From Actinomyces culturomici (GTDB lineage Bacteria > Actinomycetota > Actinomycetes > Actinomycetales > Actinomycetaceae), in contig NZ_LS991316.1 of assembly GCF_900499005.1 (NCBI RefSeq), positions 1,407,218-1,454,820 of the forward strand: 47,603 bases of DNA, given 5' to 3'. The first letter of the stretch is position 1. Every line of letters starts with the position of its first letter. Shown piece by piece: positions 22,984-32,277 of the stretch. The notes beneath the pieces were generated by a model. That model saw only the letters and a program-made list of their open reading frames with translations, was not told where the DNA came from and made no database searches. The translations under genes and the position numbers were made by a program.

Positions 22984-24492
22984 TCAGAGCCCTTCGGCGA
23001 GGCGGTGGTACGCCTGGTTCCACTTCGAGCTCGACGCGAAATCGCGCCGCGTCGTCGACTCGTCGATGACGAGGAGCTCCATCTTCGCGATCTTCGCGAA
23101 CATCTCCCACACGTCGGCGCCGACCTGGGTCGACATGCACGTGTGGTGCGCGGCGCCGGCGGTGAGCCAGGCCTCGACGGAGGTGTAGAAGTCGGGCTTC
23201 GGGATCCACATCGCACGGGCGACGGGGAGCTTCGGCATGTCGTGCGGGGGCTCCACGACGTCGACGACGTTCGCGGTGAGGCGGAAGCGGTCGCGCATGT
23301 CGGACATCGCGACGACGACGCCGGGGCGCGCGTCCGCGTTGAAGACCATGCGGACCGGATCCTCCTTGCCGCCGATGCCGAGCGGGTGGATCTCGATGCG
23401 GGGCTTCTTCTCCGTGAGCGAGGGGCAGACCTCGAGCATGTGGGCGCCGAGGATCATCTCCTTCCCGTCGACGAAGTTGTAGCAGTAGTCCTCCATGAGC
23501 GACGCGCCGCCGGGCAGCCCCTCCCCCATCACCTTCGCCGCGCGGACGAGGACGGCCGTCTTCCAGTCGCCCTCCGCGCCGAAGCCGTAGCCGTCGGCCA
23601 TGAGGCGCTGAACCGCGAGGCCCGGGAGCTGGCGGAGCGTGCCGAGGTCCTCGAAGTTCGTTGTGAAGGCCATCGCCCCGCGCTCCTCGAGGAAGCGGCG
23701 CATGCCGATCTCCTCGCGGGCGGCGTAGCGGAGGGAGTCGTGCTTCTCGCCGCCCGCCTTGAGGGCGTCCTCGACCTCGTACTCGGCCTCGTAGAGGGCG
23801 ACGAGTTCGTCGATCGCCTCCTCCTCGACCGCATCGACCGCGGCGATGAGGTCGTTGACGCCCCAGGTGTTGACCGACACGCCGAGGCGGCGCTCCGCCT
23901 CGGTCTTGTCGCCCTCGGTGACGGCGACGTTGCGCATGTTGTCGCCGAAGCGGACGACGCGCAGCTCATTCGTCGCGGCGAAGCCGGCGGCGGCGCGGAT
24001 CCAGTCGGCGACGCGCGAGCAGGTCGAGGCGTTGGACGCGTGGCCGACGACGGTCGCGCGGGCGACGCCGAGGCGCGTGAGGATGTACGCGTACTCGCGG
24101 TCGCCGTGCGCGGCCTGGTTGAGGTTCATGAAGTCCATGTCGATGGTGTCCCACGGGATCTCGACATTGGCCTGCGTCGCGAGGTGGAGCAGCGGCTTGG
24201 AGAGGACCTCGAGGCCGCGGATCCACATCTTCGCCGGGCTGAAGGTGTGCATCCACGAGATGACGCCGAGGACTCGGTCGTCGGCGGAGGCGTCGAGCAT
24301 CGCGCGGCGGATCGAGTCGGAGTCCTTGAGGACGGGCTTCCACACGACGGGCGCGGGCATGAGCCCGGAGTCGTTGAGGAGGCGGACGACCTCCTGGGAC
24401 TGCTCGGCGACCTGCCGGAGGGTCTCCTCGCCGTAGAGGTCCTGGGATCCGGTGTAGAACCAGACCTCGCGGCCTTCGTAGAATCCGGGCAT
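22984..24492 (-). CDS. araA: L-arabinose isomerase
   Basis: 502 aa. It isomerises L-arabinose to L-ribulose using Mn2+. It starts with [20 protein letters not shown]. The metal and catalytic residues are seen in [34 protein letters not shown] (two Glu), [11 protein letters not shown] (His) and [11 protein letters not shown] (His). [12 protein letters not shown] and [28 protein letters not shown] are further conserved blocks. The start ATG shares a base with the araD stop (TGATG). It is translationally coupled to araD. araB (ribulokinase) is not in this window. Confidence 0.96.
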   Translation of the reverse strand: MPGFYEGREVWFYTGSQDLYGEETLRQVAEQSQEVVRLLNDSGLMPAPVVWKPVLKDSDSIRRAMLDASADDRVLGVISWMHTFSPAKMWIRGLEVLSKPLLHLATQANVEIPWDTIDMDFMNLNQAAHGDREYAYILTRLGVARATVVGHASNASTCSRVADWIRAAAGFAATNELRVVRFGDNMRNVAVTEGDKTEAERRLGVSVNTWGVNDLIAAVDAVEEEAIDELVALYEAEYEVEDALKAGGEKHDSLRYAAREEIGMRRFLEERGAMAFTTNFEDLGTLRQLPGLAVQRLMADGYGFGAEGDWKTAVLVRAAKVMGEGLPGGASLMEDYCYNFVDGKEMILGAHMLEVCPSLTEKKPRIEIHPLGIGGKEDPVRMVFNADARPGVVVAMSDMRDRFRLTANVVDVVEPPHDMPKLPVARAMWIPKPDFYTSVEAWLTAGAAHHTCMSTQVGADVWEMFAKIAKMELLVIDESTTRRDFASSSKWNQAYHRLAEGL

Positions 24493-25238
24493 CAGTGCTG
24501 CTCTCCTTCCGCGGCGGCGTCGCCGTCGTGCTGTCCGTAGACGAATTGGTAGCGGTTGTACAGGCTGTCGATCTTGTCCTGGGGGATCGGGATCGGCTCC
24601 CCCAGCTGGCGGGCGATGTGGACGGTGCGGGCGACCTCCTCGACCATGGCGGCGGCCTTGACGGCGGCGCGCGCGTCCTTGCCGATCGTGAAGGGGCCGT
24701 GGTTCTGCATGAGGACGGCGGGGCTGCGCGACTCGGAGAGGGTTTCGACGATGCCGCGCCCGATCGAGTCGTCGCCGATGAGGGCGAAGGGCCCGACCGG
24801 CACCGGGCCGCCGAACTCGTCGCCCATCATCGTGAGGACGCAGGGGATGGACTCGCCGCGGGCGGCCCATGCGGTCGCGTAGGTCGAGTGCGTGTGGACG
24901 ACGCCGCCGACCTCGGGCATGTGCGAGTAGACGTAGGCGTGGGCCGCGGTGTCGGAGGAGGGCGAGCCCTCGCCTTCGACGAGGGTGGCGTCGAGGTCGC
25001 AGACGACCATCGACTCGGGAGTGAGATCGTCGTAGGAGACGCCGGAGGGCTTGATGACGAGGAGGTCCTGGGAGCCGTCCGCCGCCGGCCCCTTCACCCG
25101 CTGGGAAACGTTGCCAGCCGTCCACACGATGAGCCCCCAGCGCGGGAGCTCGGCGTGGAGTCGCGCGACGACCTCGCGGGTGCGCGCGACCTCGGCCGCG
25201 AATTCTGCGTCCCAGGTCGAGGGATCGCGATGGTCCAT
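24492..25238 (-). CDS. araD: L-ribulose-5-phosphate 4-epimerase
   Basis: 248-aa class II aldolase-family epimerase that converts L-ribulose-5-phosphate to D-xylulose-5-phosphate for the pentose phosphate pathway. Zinc ligands are in [13 protein letters not shown] (two His) and a later His in [18 protein letters not shown] and [18 protein letters not shown] are the phosphate-binding segments. I chose [10 protein letters not shown] at 25238, with GAGAGGAC upstream; the longer frame runs into the promoter region. First gene of araDA; the LacI-type operator lies 112 bp upstream. Confidence 0.92.
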   Translation of the reverse strand: MDHRDPSTWDAEFAAEVARTREVVARLHAELPRWGLIVWTAGNVSQRVKGPAADGSQDLLVIKPSGVSYDDLTPESMVVCDLDATLVEGEGSPSSDTAAHAYVYSHMPEVGGVVHTHSTYATAWAARGESIPCVLTMMGDEFGGPVPVGPFALIGDDSIGRGIVETLSESRSPAVLMQNHGPFTIGKDARAAVKAAAMVEEVARTVHIARQLGEPIPIPQDKIDSLYNRYQFVYGQHDGDAAAEGEQH

Positions 25239-25349
25239 GAGTTGTCCTCTCGTTCGTCCGCGGCGCGGGCGGTCTGCCCGCCGCACCTCTTCGTGCGCCC
25301 CGAGGGGCCGAAGTCCGGGGGCGGGCGAAGCCGTCCCCGACGGAATTAG

Positions 25350-25361
25350 GTTAGCGCTCAC
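25350..25361. promoter_or_regulatory. LacI-type operator upstream of araD
   Basis: GTTAGCGCTCAC, the most symmetric of three related sites (see 22817 and 30781). It lies in the 323-bp spacer between araD and the LacI gene. The rest of that spacer (25239-25349 and 25362-25561) shows no supported gene; it must contain the araD promoter, but no clear -35/-10 pair could be chosen. Confidence 0.6.
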
Positions 25362-25561
25362 ATGGCCGGAATGTCCACGATTTCAAAAGCGGGAATGCGC
25401 GGTTCCGGCGGCCGGCGGGCCGATCTCGGGAAGTGCTCACGAGGCCGAGGCGCGGCGCCGGAATGAGCCGGAGAGCCGACGACTCGTCGATCGGGCGAGC
25501 CTGTTCGTCTCCGGCCGAATCGACGCGCCGCCCCGGCCTCGTGAACGACGTCGCCGCCGAC

Positions 25562-26593
25562 TCAGCCCAGCGGCGCCGTCGAATCGCGGACGATGAGCTC
25601 GGGGGCGAGAGAGATGCCCGATCCGCCCGAGCCGGGCTCGCGGATCTCCTTCAGGAGCGTCGACAGAACCGTCCGCCCGAGGTTCGGGAAGCCCTGGCGG
25701 ACGGTCGTGAGCGCCGGGGAGTAGAACCTCGCGGCCGGCATATCGTCGAAGCCGACGATCGACACATCACCCGGCACCGACTTCCCCGCCTCCTCGAGGG
25801 CCCGGTAGAGGCCGAGAGCGATCTGGTCGTTCGCGCAGAACACCGCGGTCGGCAGGCCCTCCGCGAGGAATCGACGGCCCTCGTCGTAGCCGACGTCGAA
25901 CTCCCAGCCCCTCTCCCCCAGGGACCTGCACTCGAGGCCGTGCTCCGCCATGAACTCGCGCCACGCCTGCTCGCGCTTCTTCGCCTCGAAGAACTTCGCC
26001 TCGCCCGCGATGTGCGCGATGTCGCGGTGCCCGAGACCGTAGAGGTGCTCGAGGACGAGGCGCGCGCCCTTCTCCTGGTCGACGGCGACCGGAATCACGC
26101 CGGCCTCGTCGCCGAGCTCCTGGGTCGTGACGGCGACGACCGGGACCGGGATCGTCTTCGTCGCCATGTCGGCGGCGACGTCGCGCAGAGGCGCGATGAG
26201 CACGATGCCCTCGACCGCGAGGGAGAGGAAGCGGTCGAAGACCTTCGAGATCGACGCGTCGTCGTAGTCCTCCACCGGGGCGACGACCGTGTAGTAACCC
26301 GCCTCCCGGGCCGCGAGCTCGATCTCCATGAGGATCGAGGACGGACCGTAATCGAGCGAGGTCGTCGTGAGGACCCCGATCATCTCGGACTTGCGGCGCG
26401 CGAGGGCGCGCGCGACCGAGTTCCGCCGGTATCCGAGCTCGTCGATCGCCGCCTGGACGCGGGCGCGCGTCGCCGGGAGGACGTTCTCGGAATCGTTGAG
26501 GACGCGGGAGACGGTCTGGTGGGACACGCCTGCGACCGCGGCGACGTCGAGAATCGACGGAGCGCCTTTCGCTCGACGGGGACGGGGCATCAT
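25562..26593 (-). CDS. LacI-family transcriptional regulator (arabinose cluster)
   Basis: 343 aa. The N-terminal DNA-binding domain is SILDVAAVAGVSHQTVSRVLNDSENVLPATR with the hinge helix LGYRRNSVARALARRKS. The ligand-binding domain has GVLTTTSLDYGPSSILMEIE, VFCANDQIALGLYRALEEAG, DVSIVGFDDMPAARFYSPALTTVRQ. Start is ATGATG at 26593/26590 with AAGGAAA upstream. It follows araDA on the same strand and, with the second LacI at 31003, shares the hinge sequence RRNSVARALA; one or both probably bind the GTTARCGNTCAC operators. The ligand is probably a pentose (inference). Confidence 0.9.
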   Translation of the reverse strand: MMPRPRRAKGAPSILDVAAVAGVSHQTVSRVLNDSENVLPATRARVQAAIDELGYRRNSVARALARRKSEMIGVLTTTSLDYGPSSILMEIELAAREAGYYTVVAPVEDYDDASISKVFDRFLSLAVEGIVLIAPLRDVAADMATKTIPVPVVAVTTQELGDEAGVIPVAVDQEKGARLVLEHLYGLGHRDIAHIAGEAKFFEAKKREQAWREFMAEHGLECRSLGERGWEFDVGYDEGRRFLAEGLPTAVFCANDQIALGLYRALEEAGKSVPGDVSIVGFDDMPAARFYSPALTTVRQGFPNLGRTVLSTLLKEIREPGSGGSGISLAPELIVRDSTAPLG

Positions 26594-26648
26594 TTTTCCT
26601 TCACCACTTCGCTGTGATTACAGGCTACGCGCTGATCTGGACGTACGA

Positions 26649-26682
26649 GGCGGGGCCGCGTCGCGGGGGACGCGGCCCCGCC
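26649..26682 (-). terminator. Terminator of the ChvE-GguAB type operon
   Basis: GGCGGGGCCGCGTC and GACGCGGCCCCGCC form a 14-bp stem with a 6-base loop directly after the permease stop codon at 26688 (minus strand). It also insulates the lacI promoter just downstream. Confidence 0.75.
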
Positions 26683-26687
26683 GGGGC

Positions 26688-27884
26688 TCAGGGCTCGCGC
26701 CCCCGTGCCGTCGCCCAGGACGCGCGGCGCTTGTTCCACACGTCGAAGGCGACCGCGAGGAGAAGGACCAGGCCCTTCACCATCTGCTGGGTCGACGTCG
26801 ACGCGCCCATGAGCTGCATGCCATTCGACATGACGGCCATGATGAGACCGCCGACGAGGGCTCCGGAGAGCTTGCCGATGCCGCCGGTCGTCGAGGCGCC
26901 GCCGATGAAGCAGGCCGCGATGGCGTCGAGCTCGAACATGTTGCCTGCCGAGGGCTGGGCGCCGTTCATGCGGGCGGAGTAGATGATGCCCGCGACTGCG
27001 GAGAGGAAGCCCATGTTGACGTAGGTCCAGAAGGTCACCGACTTGACGTTGATGCCCGAGAGGGCCGCGGCGGCGGTGTTGCCGCCGATCGCGTAGACGT
27101 CGCGGCCGAAGACCGTCGAGTTCGCGAGGGTGCCGTAGATGAGCACGAGGATCGCGAGGATGATGAGGACGAACGGGAGGCCGCGCGAGCGGGAGAGCTG
27201 GTACGCGAACCACATGACGAACGCCGCGATGACGACGATCTTGCCGATGAAGAGGCCCATCGACTCGACGGCCTGGTTGTAGGCGATCCGCGCCTGGCGG
27301 GAGCGGAACTGCTGGTAGGCGAACCCGACGACGCCGATGCCGAACACGACGAGCGTGAACACGTCGAAGCCCATGCCGCCGAGGAGGCCGTTGAAGAAGC
27401 CGTTCGCGATGTTGTAGTAGGGCTTCGGGAAGGGCGAGAGCGAGACGTTCGCGAGCACCTGGAAGGTGAGGCCGCGGAAGAGGAGCATGCCGGCGAGGGT
27501 GACGATGAAGCCGGGGATCCCGACGTACGCGACCCAGAAGCCCTGCCACGCGCCGATGATGAGGCCGAGGACGATCGCGGCGATCGCTCCCATCCACCAG
27601 GGCATCCCGTGCTTGATGACGAGGACCGCGGAGAGCGCGCCGGTCACGGCGACGACCGAGCCGACCGAGAGGTCGATCTGCGCGAGGACGATGACGAAGA
27701 GCATGCCGATCGCGAGAACGAGGATGTAGGAGTACTGGAGAACGATGTTCGTGAGGTTGCCCGGGCTGAGGAACGACGGGTTGAGCACCGCGAACAGGAT
27801 GGCGATGGCGAGGAAGGCGAAGAAAATGCCGCTCTGGCGGATGTTGCCCTTGAACATCTCGCCGAGGCTCTTGGTGGTGCTCAC
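26688..27884 (-). CDS. gguB: Multiple-monosaccharide ABC transporter permease (GguB/MmsB/XylH type)
   Basis: 398-aa BPD_transp_2 family permease with about ten membrane segments. Motifs include [44 protein letters not shown] and [19 protein letters not shown]. The extended middle part (residues ~170-235) with an extra loop is typical of the XylH/GguB subgroup rather than RbsC. GTG start at 27884 overlaps the ATPase stop (GTGA). A single permease gene means a homodimer, in contrast to the heterodimer of the other importer. Confidence 0.88.
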   Translation of the reverse strand: MSTTKSLGEMFKGNIRQSGIFFAFLAIAILFAVLNPSFLSPGNLTNIVLQYSYILVLAIGMLFVIVLAQIDLSVGSVVAVTGALSAVLVIKHGMPWWMGAIAAIVLGLIIGAWQGFWVAYVGIPGFIVTLAGMLLFRGLTFQVLANVSLSPFPKPYYNIANGFFNGLLGGMGFDVFTLVVFGIGVVGFAYQQFRSRQARIAYNQAVESMGLFIGKIVVIAAFVMWFAYQLSRSRGLPFVLIILAILVLIYGTLANSTVFGRDVYAIGGNTAAAALSGINVKSVTFWTYVNMGFLSAVAGIIYSARMNGAQPSAGNMFELDAIAACFIGGASTTGGIGKLSGALVGGLIMAVMSNGMQLMGASTSTQQMVKGLVLLLAVAFDVWNKRRASWATARGREP

Positions 27885-29428
27885 AGTTCGTTCTCCCTTG
27901 AGGGTTCAATGGTCATGAGTTCCATGAGGTTCTCCTGGTTCGCTTCCGCGATCGGGACCTCGCCGGTGATCCGCCCGTACGCGAGCGCGTAGACGCGATC
28001 GGAGATGCCGAGGATCTCTTCGAGTTCGGAGGAGATGACGATGACGGCCTTGCCCGCCTCGACCATCTTGTTGATGAGGGTGTAGATCTCGAACTTCGCG
28101 CCGACGTCGATGCCGCGCGTCGGCTCGTCGAGGATGAGGACGTCCGCGTCGGTGTACAGCCACTTCGAGAGGACGACCTTCTGCTGGTTGCCGCCCGACA
28201 GCGAGCCCGCGAGCTGCATGACCGACTGGGAGCGGATGTTCATCTTCTCCTTGTAGTCGGAGGCGACGGCGAGCTCCTCGTTGGCGTTCACCATGCCGCG
28301 CTTCGCGAGCTTGAAGAGGCCCGCGGTCGCGATGTTGTGGCGGATGTCGTCGATGAGGTTGAGGCCGTACTGCTTGCGATCCTCGGTCGCGTAGGCGATG
28401 CCGTTCTTGATCGCGTCGGACACCGACTTCACCTGGATCTCCTTGCCGTCCTTGTAGAGGCGGCCGGTGATGTCGCGCCCGTAGGAGCGGCCGAAGATGC
28501 TCATCGCGAGCTCGGTGCGACCCGCGCCCATGAGGCCCGCGATGCCGACGACCTCGCCGTGACGGACGTTGAAGGACGCGTCCTTGATGATGACGCGGCC
28601 CTCCTGGGTCGGGTGGTAGACGGTCCAGTCCTCGACTCGGAAGATCTCCTCGCCGATGTGGGACTCCCTCGAGGGGTAGCGCTGGGAGAGTTCGCGGCCG
28701 ACCATGAGCGAGATGATCTTGTTCTGCGTCGACGCGGGGTCGTGCATGTCGAGGGTCTCGATCGTCTGGCCGTCGCGGAGGATCGTCGTGCGATCGGCGA
28801 TCGCGGCGATCTCGTTGAGCTTGTGGGAGATGATGACGATCGAGACGCCGGCCTCCTTGAGCTGACGGACGAGCTCGAGGAGCTGGGCGGAGTCGTTGTC
28901 GTTGAGGGCGGCCGTCGGCTCGTCGAGGATGAGGAGCTTGACGTCCTTCGAGAGGGCCTTCCCGATTTCGACGAGCTGCTGCTTGCCGACGCCGAGCTGA
29001 CCGACGCGGGTGCGCACGTTCTCGTCGAGGCCGACCTTCGCGAGGGCCTGCTCGGCGAGGTGGTTGACCGCGTGCCAGTCGATGAGGCCGTGCTTGCGAG
29101 GCTTGTCGATGCCGAGGAAGAGGTTCTCCGCGATGGAGAGGTACGGGACGAGGGCGAGCTCCTGGTGGATGATGCCGATGCCGAGGCTCTCGGAGTCCTT
29201 GATGGAGGAGAACTTCACCTCCTGGCCCTCCCAGATGATGGTCCCGTCGTACTGACCGTGGGGGTAGACGCCGGAGAGGACCTTCATGAGGGTGGACTTG
29301 CCGGCGCCGTTCTCGCCGCAGAGCGCGTGGACTTCGCCGCGCCGGACCTCGAGGTTGACGTGCTTGAGCACGGGCACCCCGTTGAATCCTTTGTCGATGT
29401 CGCGCATCTCCAAGATATTTGACGTCAT
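27881..29428 (-). CDS. gguA: Multiple-monosaccharide ABC transporter ATP-binding protein (GguA/MmsA type)
   Basis: 515 aa with two ABC domains. Domain 1: Walker [26 protein letters not shown] and [15 protein letters not shown]. Domain 2: [11 protein letters not shown], signature [16 protein letters not shown] and [15 protein letters not shown]. The insert [21 protein letters not shown] is characteristic of the ChvE/GguA group. It is the second gene of the operon after a 28-base palindrome and overlaps the permease gene. Confidence 0.93.
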   Translation of the reverse strand: MTSNILEMRDIDKGFNGVPVLKHVNLEVRRGEVHALCGENGAGKSTLMKVLSGVYPHGQYDGTIIWEGQEVKFSSIKDSESLGIGIIHQELALVPYLSIAENLFLGIDKPRKHGLIDWHAVNHLAEQALAKVGLDENVRTRVGQLGVGKQQLVEIGKALSKDVKLLILDEPTAALNDNDSAQLLELVRQLKEAGVSIVIISHKLNEIAAIADRTTILRDGQTIETLDMHDPASTQNKIISLMVGRELSQRYPSRESHIGEEIFRVEDWTVYHPTQEGRVIIKDASFNVRHGEVVGIAGLMGAGRTELAMSIFGRSYGRDITGRLYKDGKEIQVKSVSDAIKNGIAYATEDRKQYGLNLIDDIRHNIATAGLFKLAKRGMVNANEELAVASDYKEKMNIRSQSVMQLAGSLSGGNQQKVVLSKWLYTDADVLILDEPTRGIDVGAKFEIYTLINKMVEAGKAVIVISSELEEILGISDRVYALAYGRITGEVPIAEANQENLMELMTIEPSRENEL

Positions 29429-29471
29429 TTCACTTCCGCATTCGCGAGCTAGAAGACTGAAGGGCAGTGGA

Positions 29472-29499
29472 CGGGGCGGGCACCGCGGTGCCCGCCCCG
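29472..29499 (-). terminator. Intercistronic hairpin after the binding-protein gene
   Basis: CGGGGCGGGCACCG and CGGTGCCCGCCCCG are contiguous, a perfect 28-base palindrome located 12 bp after the stop of the binding-protein gene and about 43 bp before the ATPase start. It has the same position as the hairpin in the ytfQRT-yjfF operon, so it is probably a differential-expression element. Confidence 0.75.
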
Positions 29500-29511
29500 C
29501 TCACCGATGGG

Positions 29512-30699
29512 TCACTTGGTGACGCCTGCGGCGACCTCGTCGGCCGTGTAGTAGCCGGAGCCGATGATGTCGGACTCGATGTTGTCCTTGTAGATCGTCT
29601 GAACCTCGAGGAGGTAGGACGGGACGACCTTCACGCCGTTGTCGTAGGTCTTCGTGTCGTTGGCCTCGGGCTCCTTGCCGGAGCCGATCGACTCGACCGT
29701 CTTGACGGCCTGGTCGGCGAGGAGGCGGGTGTCCTTGAAGATCGTCGACTGCTGAACGCCGTCGTTGATGAGCTTGATCGAGGCGATCTCGGCGTCCTGA
29801 CCGGTCACGACCGGGAGGCCGTCGGCGATCGTCGGGCCGTAGCCCGCGCCCTGAAGGGCGGTGATGATGCCGCGGGAGATGCCGTCGAAGGGCGAGAGGA
29901 CGCCGGCGAGGGGCTCGGTGCCGCCGCCGTACGTCGAGGTGAGGATGTCCTCCATGCGCTTCTGGGCGGCCTCCTGCGACCAGCGGAGGGTCGCGGCCTG
30001 GTCGAAGGAGGTCTGGCCCGACTTGATGACGAGCGTGCCGTCGTCGATGAAGGGCTTGAGGGTGTCCATGGCGCCGTTGAAGAAGAATCCGGCGTTGTTG
30101 TCGTCGGGCGAGCCGGCGAAGAGCTCGATGTTGAGCGGGCCCTTCGGGGCGTCGGCGGCCTTGTTGCCGTCCTTGTCGGTGAGGCCGAGGCCGTAGAGGA
30201 GGGCCTTGCCCTGCGCGACGCCGACCTTGTAGTTGTCGAACGAGACGTAGAAGTCGACGTTCTCGTTGTCGCGGATGAGGCGGTCGTAGGAGACGACCGG
30301 GATGTTCGCGGCGCCGGCGGCGTCGAGCTGGCTCGAGAGGGCGGTGCCGTCGATCGACGCGATGACGAGGATCTTCGCGCCGTTCGTGATCATCTGATCG
30401 ATCTGCTGGGTCTGGGTCGGGATGTCGTCGTTCGCGAACTGGAGGTCGACGGTGTAGCCGGCCTTCTCCAGGCCCTCCTTGACGGCCTTGCCGTCTGCGA
30501 TCCAACGCTCGGAGGTCTGGGTCGGCATCGCGACGCCGACCTTGATCGACTCGCCGGAGGCGGACGAGCCGGAGGCGGAAGAGTCGGAAGCGGTGGACCC
30601 CGCGCCGCCGCCCGCGCAGGCGGTGAGGGCGAGGGCGCCGGCCGCGAAGACCGTCGCGAGGCCCGCGGCGCGAGCGCCGAAGGTGCGCCTGATGTTCAT
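29512..30699 (-). CDS. chvE: Multiple-monosaccharide-binding lipoprotein (ChvE type)
   Basis: 395-aa lipoprotein with signal peptide and lipobox LTAC (Cys28), then a Ser-rich linker. The binding fold starts IKVGVAMPTQTSERWIADGKAVKEGLEKAGY, the ChvE/XylF start. Other landmarks are VVSYDRLIRDNENVDFYVSFDNYKVG, ELFAGSPDDNNAGFFFNGAMD and VVTGQDAEIASIKLI. Family members bind xylose, galactose, glucose or arabinose. GAGGAGA precedes the ATG. A very dense operator region lies upstream at 30781-30872. Confidence 0.9.
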   Translation of the reverse strand: MNIRRTFGARAAGLATVFAAGALALTACAGGGAGSTASDSSASGSSASGESIKVGVAMPTQTSERWIADGKAVKEGLEKAGYTVDLQFANDDIPTQTQQIDQMITNGAKILVIASIDGTALSSQLDAAGAANIPVVSYDRLIRDNENVDFYVSFDNYKVGVAQGKALLYGLGLTDKDGNKAADAPKGPLNIELFAGSPDDNNAGFFFNGAMDTLKPFIDDGTLVIKSGQTSFDQAATLRWSQEAAQKRMEDILTSTYGGGTEPLAGVLSPFDGISRGIITALQGAGYGPTIADGLPVVTGQDAEIASIKLINDGVQQSTIFKDTRLLADQAVKTVESIGSGKEPEANDTKTYDNGVKVVPSYLLEVQTIYKDNIESDIIGSGYYTADEVAAGVTK

Positions 30700-30780
30700 A
30701 GAAGTCTCCTCGTTGAGCAACCAAGTGTGGATGAGAGAATCCGAATCGCCGCTCTTCGTAGCGCGGACGATGGAGGAAAC

Positions 30781-30872
30781 GTTAACGATCACATGCGATC
30801 GGCGCAACACCTCGAGGTTAAGTTTCGATAACAATGTGCACGTGCACATGAACGTTCACATTTCGTGAACGA
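30781..30872. promoter_or_regulatory. Cluster of palindromic operators upstream of chvE
   Basis: Within 92 bp there are: GTTAACGATCAC (30781-30792, same type as the sites before ytfQ and araD); GTTA-N8-TAAC (30817-30832); the perfect palindrome ATGTGCACGTGCACAT (30834-30849); TGAACGTTCA (30849-30858), a LacI-type core with central CG; and CGTTCACATTTCGTGAACG (30854-30872). Several repressors, or one repressor at several sites, may act here. The remaining spacer to 31002 shows no gene. Confidence 0.6.
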
Positions 30873-31002
30873 ATGTGCGGCCATCTGCGGTTACTTGAAA
30901 ATCTCGGCCGAAGAGCGCTGTCGGCGGCCTTCGCGCCGTGCCAACGCCGGTCCGGGGGCCGGTCGGCGCACGACGACCCCGCCCCTGAATCCTGAGGCTC
31001 CC

Positions 31003-32034
31003 TCAGCCTCGCTGGGCCGGAGCCGTCGAGTCGCGGACGACGAGGGTTGTCGGAACGACGACCGGGCTCACCGACGCGGGATCGACGACCGCGGTCTTCA
31101 CCGTCTCGATCGCGAGGCGTCCGAGGGAGTTGAAGTCCTGCCGGACCGTCGTGAGCGAGGGCGCGAAGAAGGCGGCCGAGGACGCGTCATCAAATCCGAC
31201 GACCGACACATCGCCGGGGACGGTGAAGCCGGCCTCCGAGAGCGCCTTGAAGGCGCCGAGGGCGAGAAGGTCGTTCGCCGCGAAGATCGCGCTCGGCACC
31301 GCCCGCTTGTCGATGAGAGAGCGCACGGCCGCGTACCCGGTCCCCGCCTCCCAGCCGAAACCGATCGGCTCGGGGGCCTCGAGGCCCGCGGCCTCGAGCT
31401 CTGCGCGCCACCCCGCCATGCGCGCGCGGGCCTCGTACCAGTCGAGCGGTCCGGCGATGTGGACGATGTCGCGATGGCCGAGGTCGAGGAGGTGCCGGAC
31501 CGCGGCGGACGCTCCCCCGCGCTGATCCATCTGGACCGTCTGGATGCGCATCTCGTGCTCGGACTGGACCGCTGACACGGCGACGACCGGAACGGGCACG
31601 TGGATGGCGTCGAGAGCCTCGGCGAGGCCGACGACCGGAGCGATGACGACGACCGCCTCGACGGCGAGCCCGAGGAAGTGATCGATCGCGGACGTCAGCG
31701 ACTCGGCGCCGAAGTCCTCGATCGCGACGACGCCCGTGAAGTAGCCGGCCTCCCTGGCGGCCACCTCGATGGCGATGAGCGTCGACGTCGGCCCGAAGTT
31801 CACGGACGTCGTCGTGATGACGCCGAGAATGCCCGACCGCTTCGCCGCGAGCGCGCGGGCGACAGAATTGCGCCGGTACCCGAGCTTGGCGATCGCCTCG
31901 AGGATCCTCTCGCGCGTCTCGGGGGCGACCTTCCCCGTTCCGTTGAGAACCCGCGACACGGTCTGGTGGGAGACGCCCGCCTCCGCGGCGACGTCCGACA
32001 TCGACGGGGCTCGTCCGGTCCGGTTGATCGTCAT
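31003..32034 (-). CDS. LacI-family transcriptional regulator (second)
   Basis: 343 aa. SMSDVAAEAGVSHQTVSRVLNGTGKVAPETR is the helix-turn-helix and LGYRRNSVARALAAKRS the hinge. The sensor domain shows GVITTTSVNFGPTSTLIAIEVAAREAGYFTGVV, AIFAANDLLALGAFKALSEAG and VVGFDDASSAAFFAPSLTTVRQD. It is a close paralogue of the LacI at 25562, with the same length and many shared blocks, suggesting duplication. I chose MTINRTGRAPSM at 32034. It lies upstream of the chvE operon on the same strand across the operator cluster, so that operon is its likely target. Confidence 0.9.
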   Translation of the reverse strand: MTINRTGRAPSMSDVAAEAGVSHQTVSRVLNGTGKVAPETRERILEAIAKLGYRRNSVARALAAKRSGILGVITTTSVNFGPTSTLIAIEVAAREAGYFTGVVAIEDFGAESLTSAIDHFLGLAVEAVVVIAPVVGLAEALDAIHVPVPVVAVSAVQSEHEMRIQTVQMDQRGGASAAVRHLLDLGHRDIVHIAGPLDWYEARARMAGWRAELEAAGLEAPEPIGFGWEAGTGYAAVRSLIDKRAVPSAIFAANDLLALGAFKALSEAGFTVPGDVSVVGFDDASSAAFFAPSLTTVRQDFNSLGRLAIETVKTAVVDPASVSPVVVPTTLVVRDSTAPAQRG

Positions 32035-32277
32035 GGGGCCTTGCACCTCGCTCGTTCGAGCGCGCCCTCCTCGTCCTCGCGGAACGGGCGCGACGCGCGA
32101 CGGGGGCGGCCTTCCGTCTCGACCCCTCGGGCGCGTTCTCCCGAGTCTAGCCGGATCGGCGGCCCCCTCGTGACCACGTCCCGAACCCACTGCGAGATGC
32201 GCCACGGGATTCAACCGCGGAGCGCGGGCGAGAGGAGGATGAAGGCGCCCACCCCGCACCTCCCCTCAGGAGATCCC

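Noticed and set aside
30834-30849. GlxR/Crp-type site in ATGTGCACGTGCACAT
   Set aside because: TGTG and CACA are six bases apart, whereas Crp-type sites (TGTGA-N6-TCACA) need eight between these tetramers; kept only as an unassigned palindrome.
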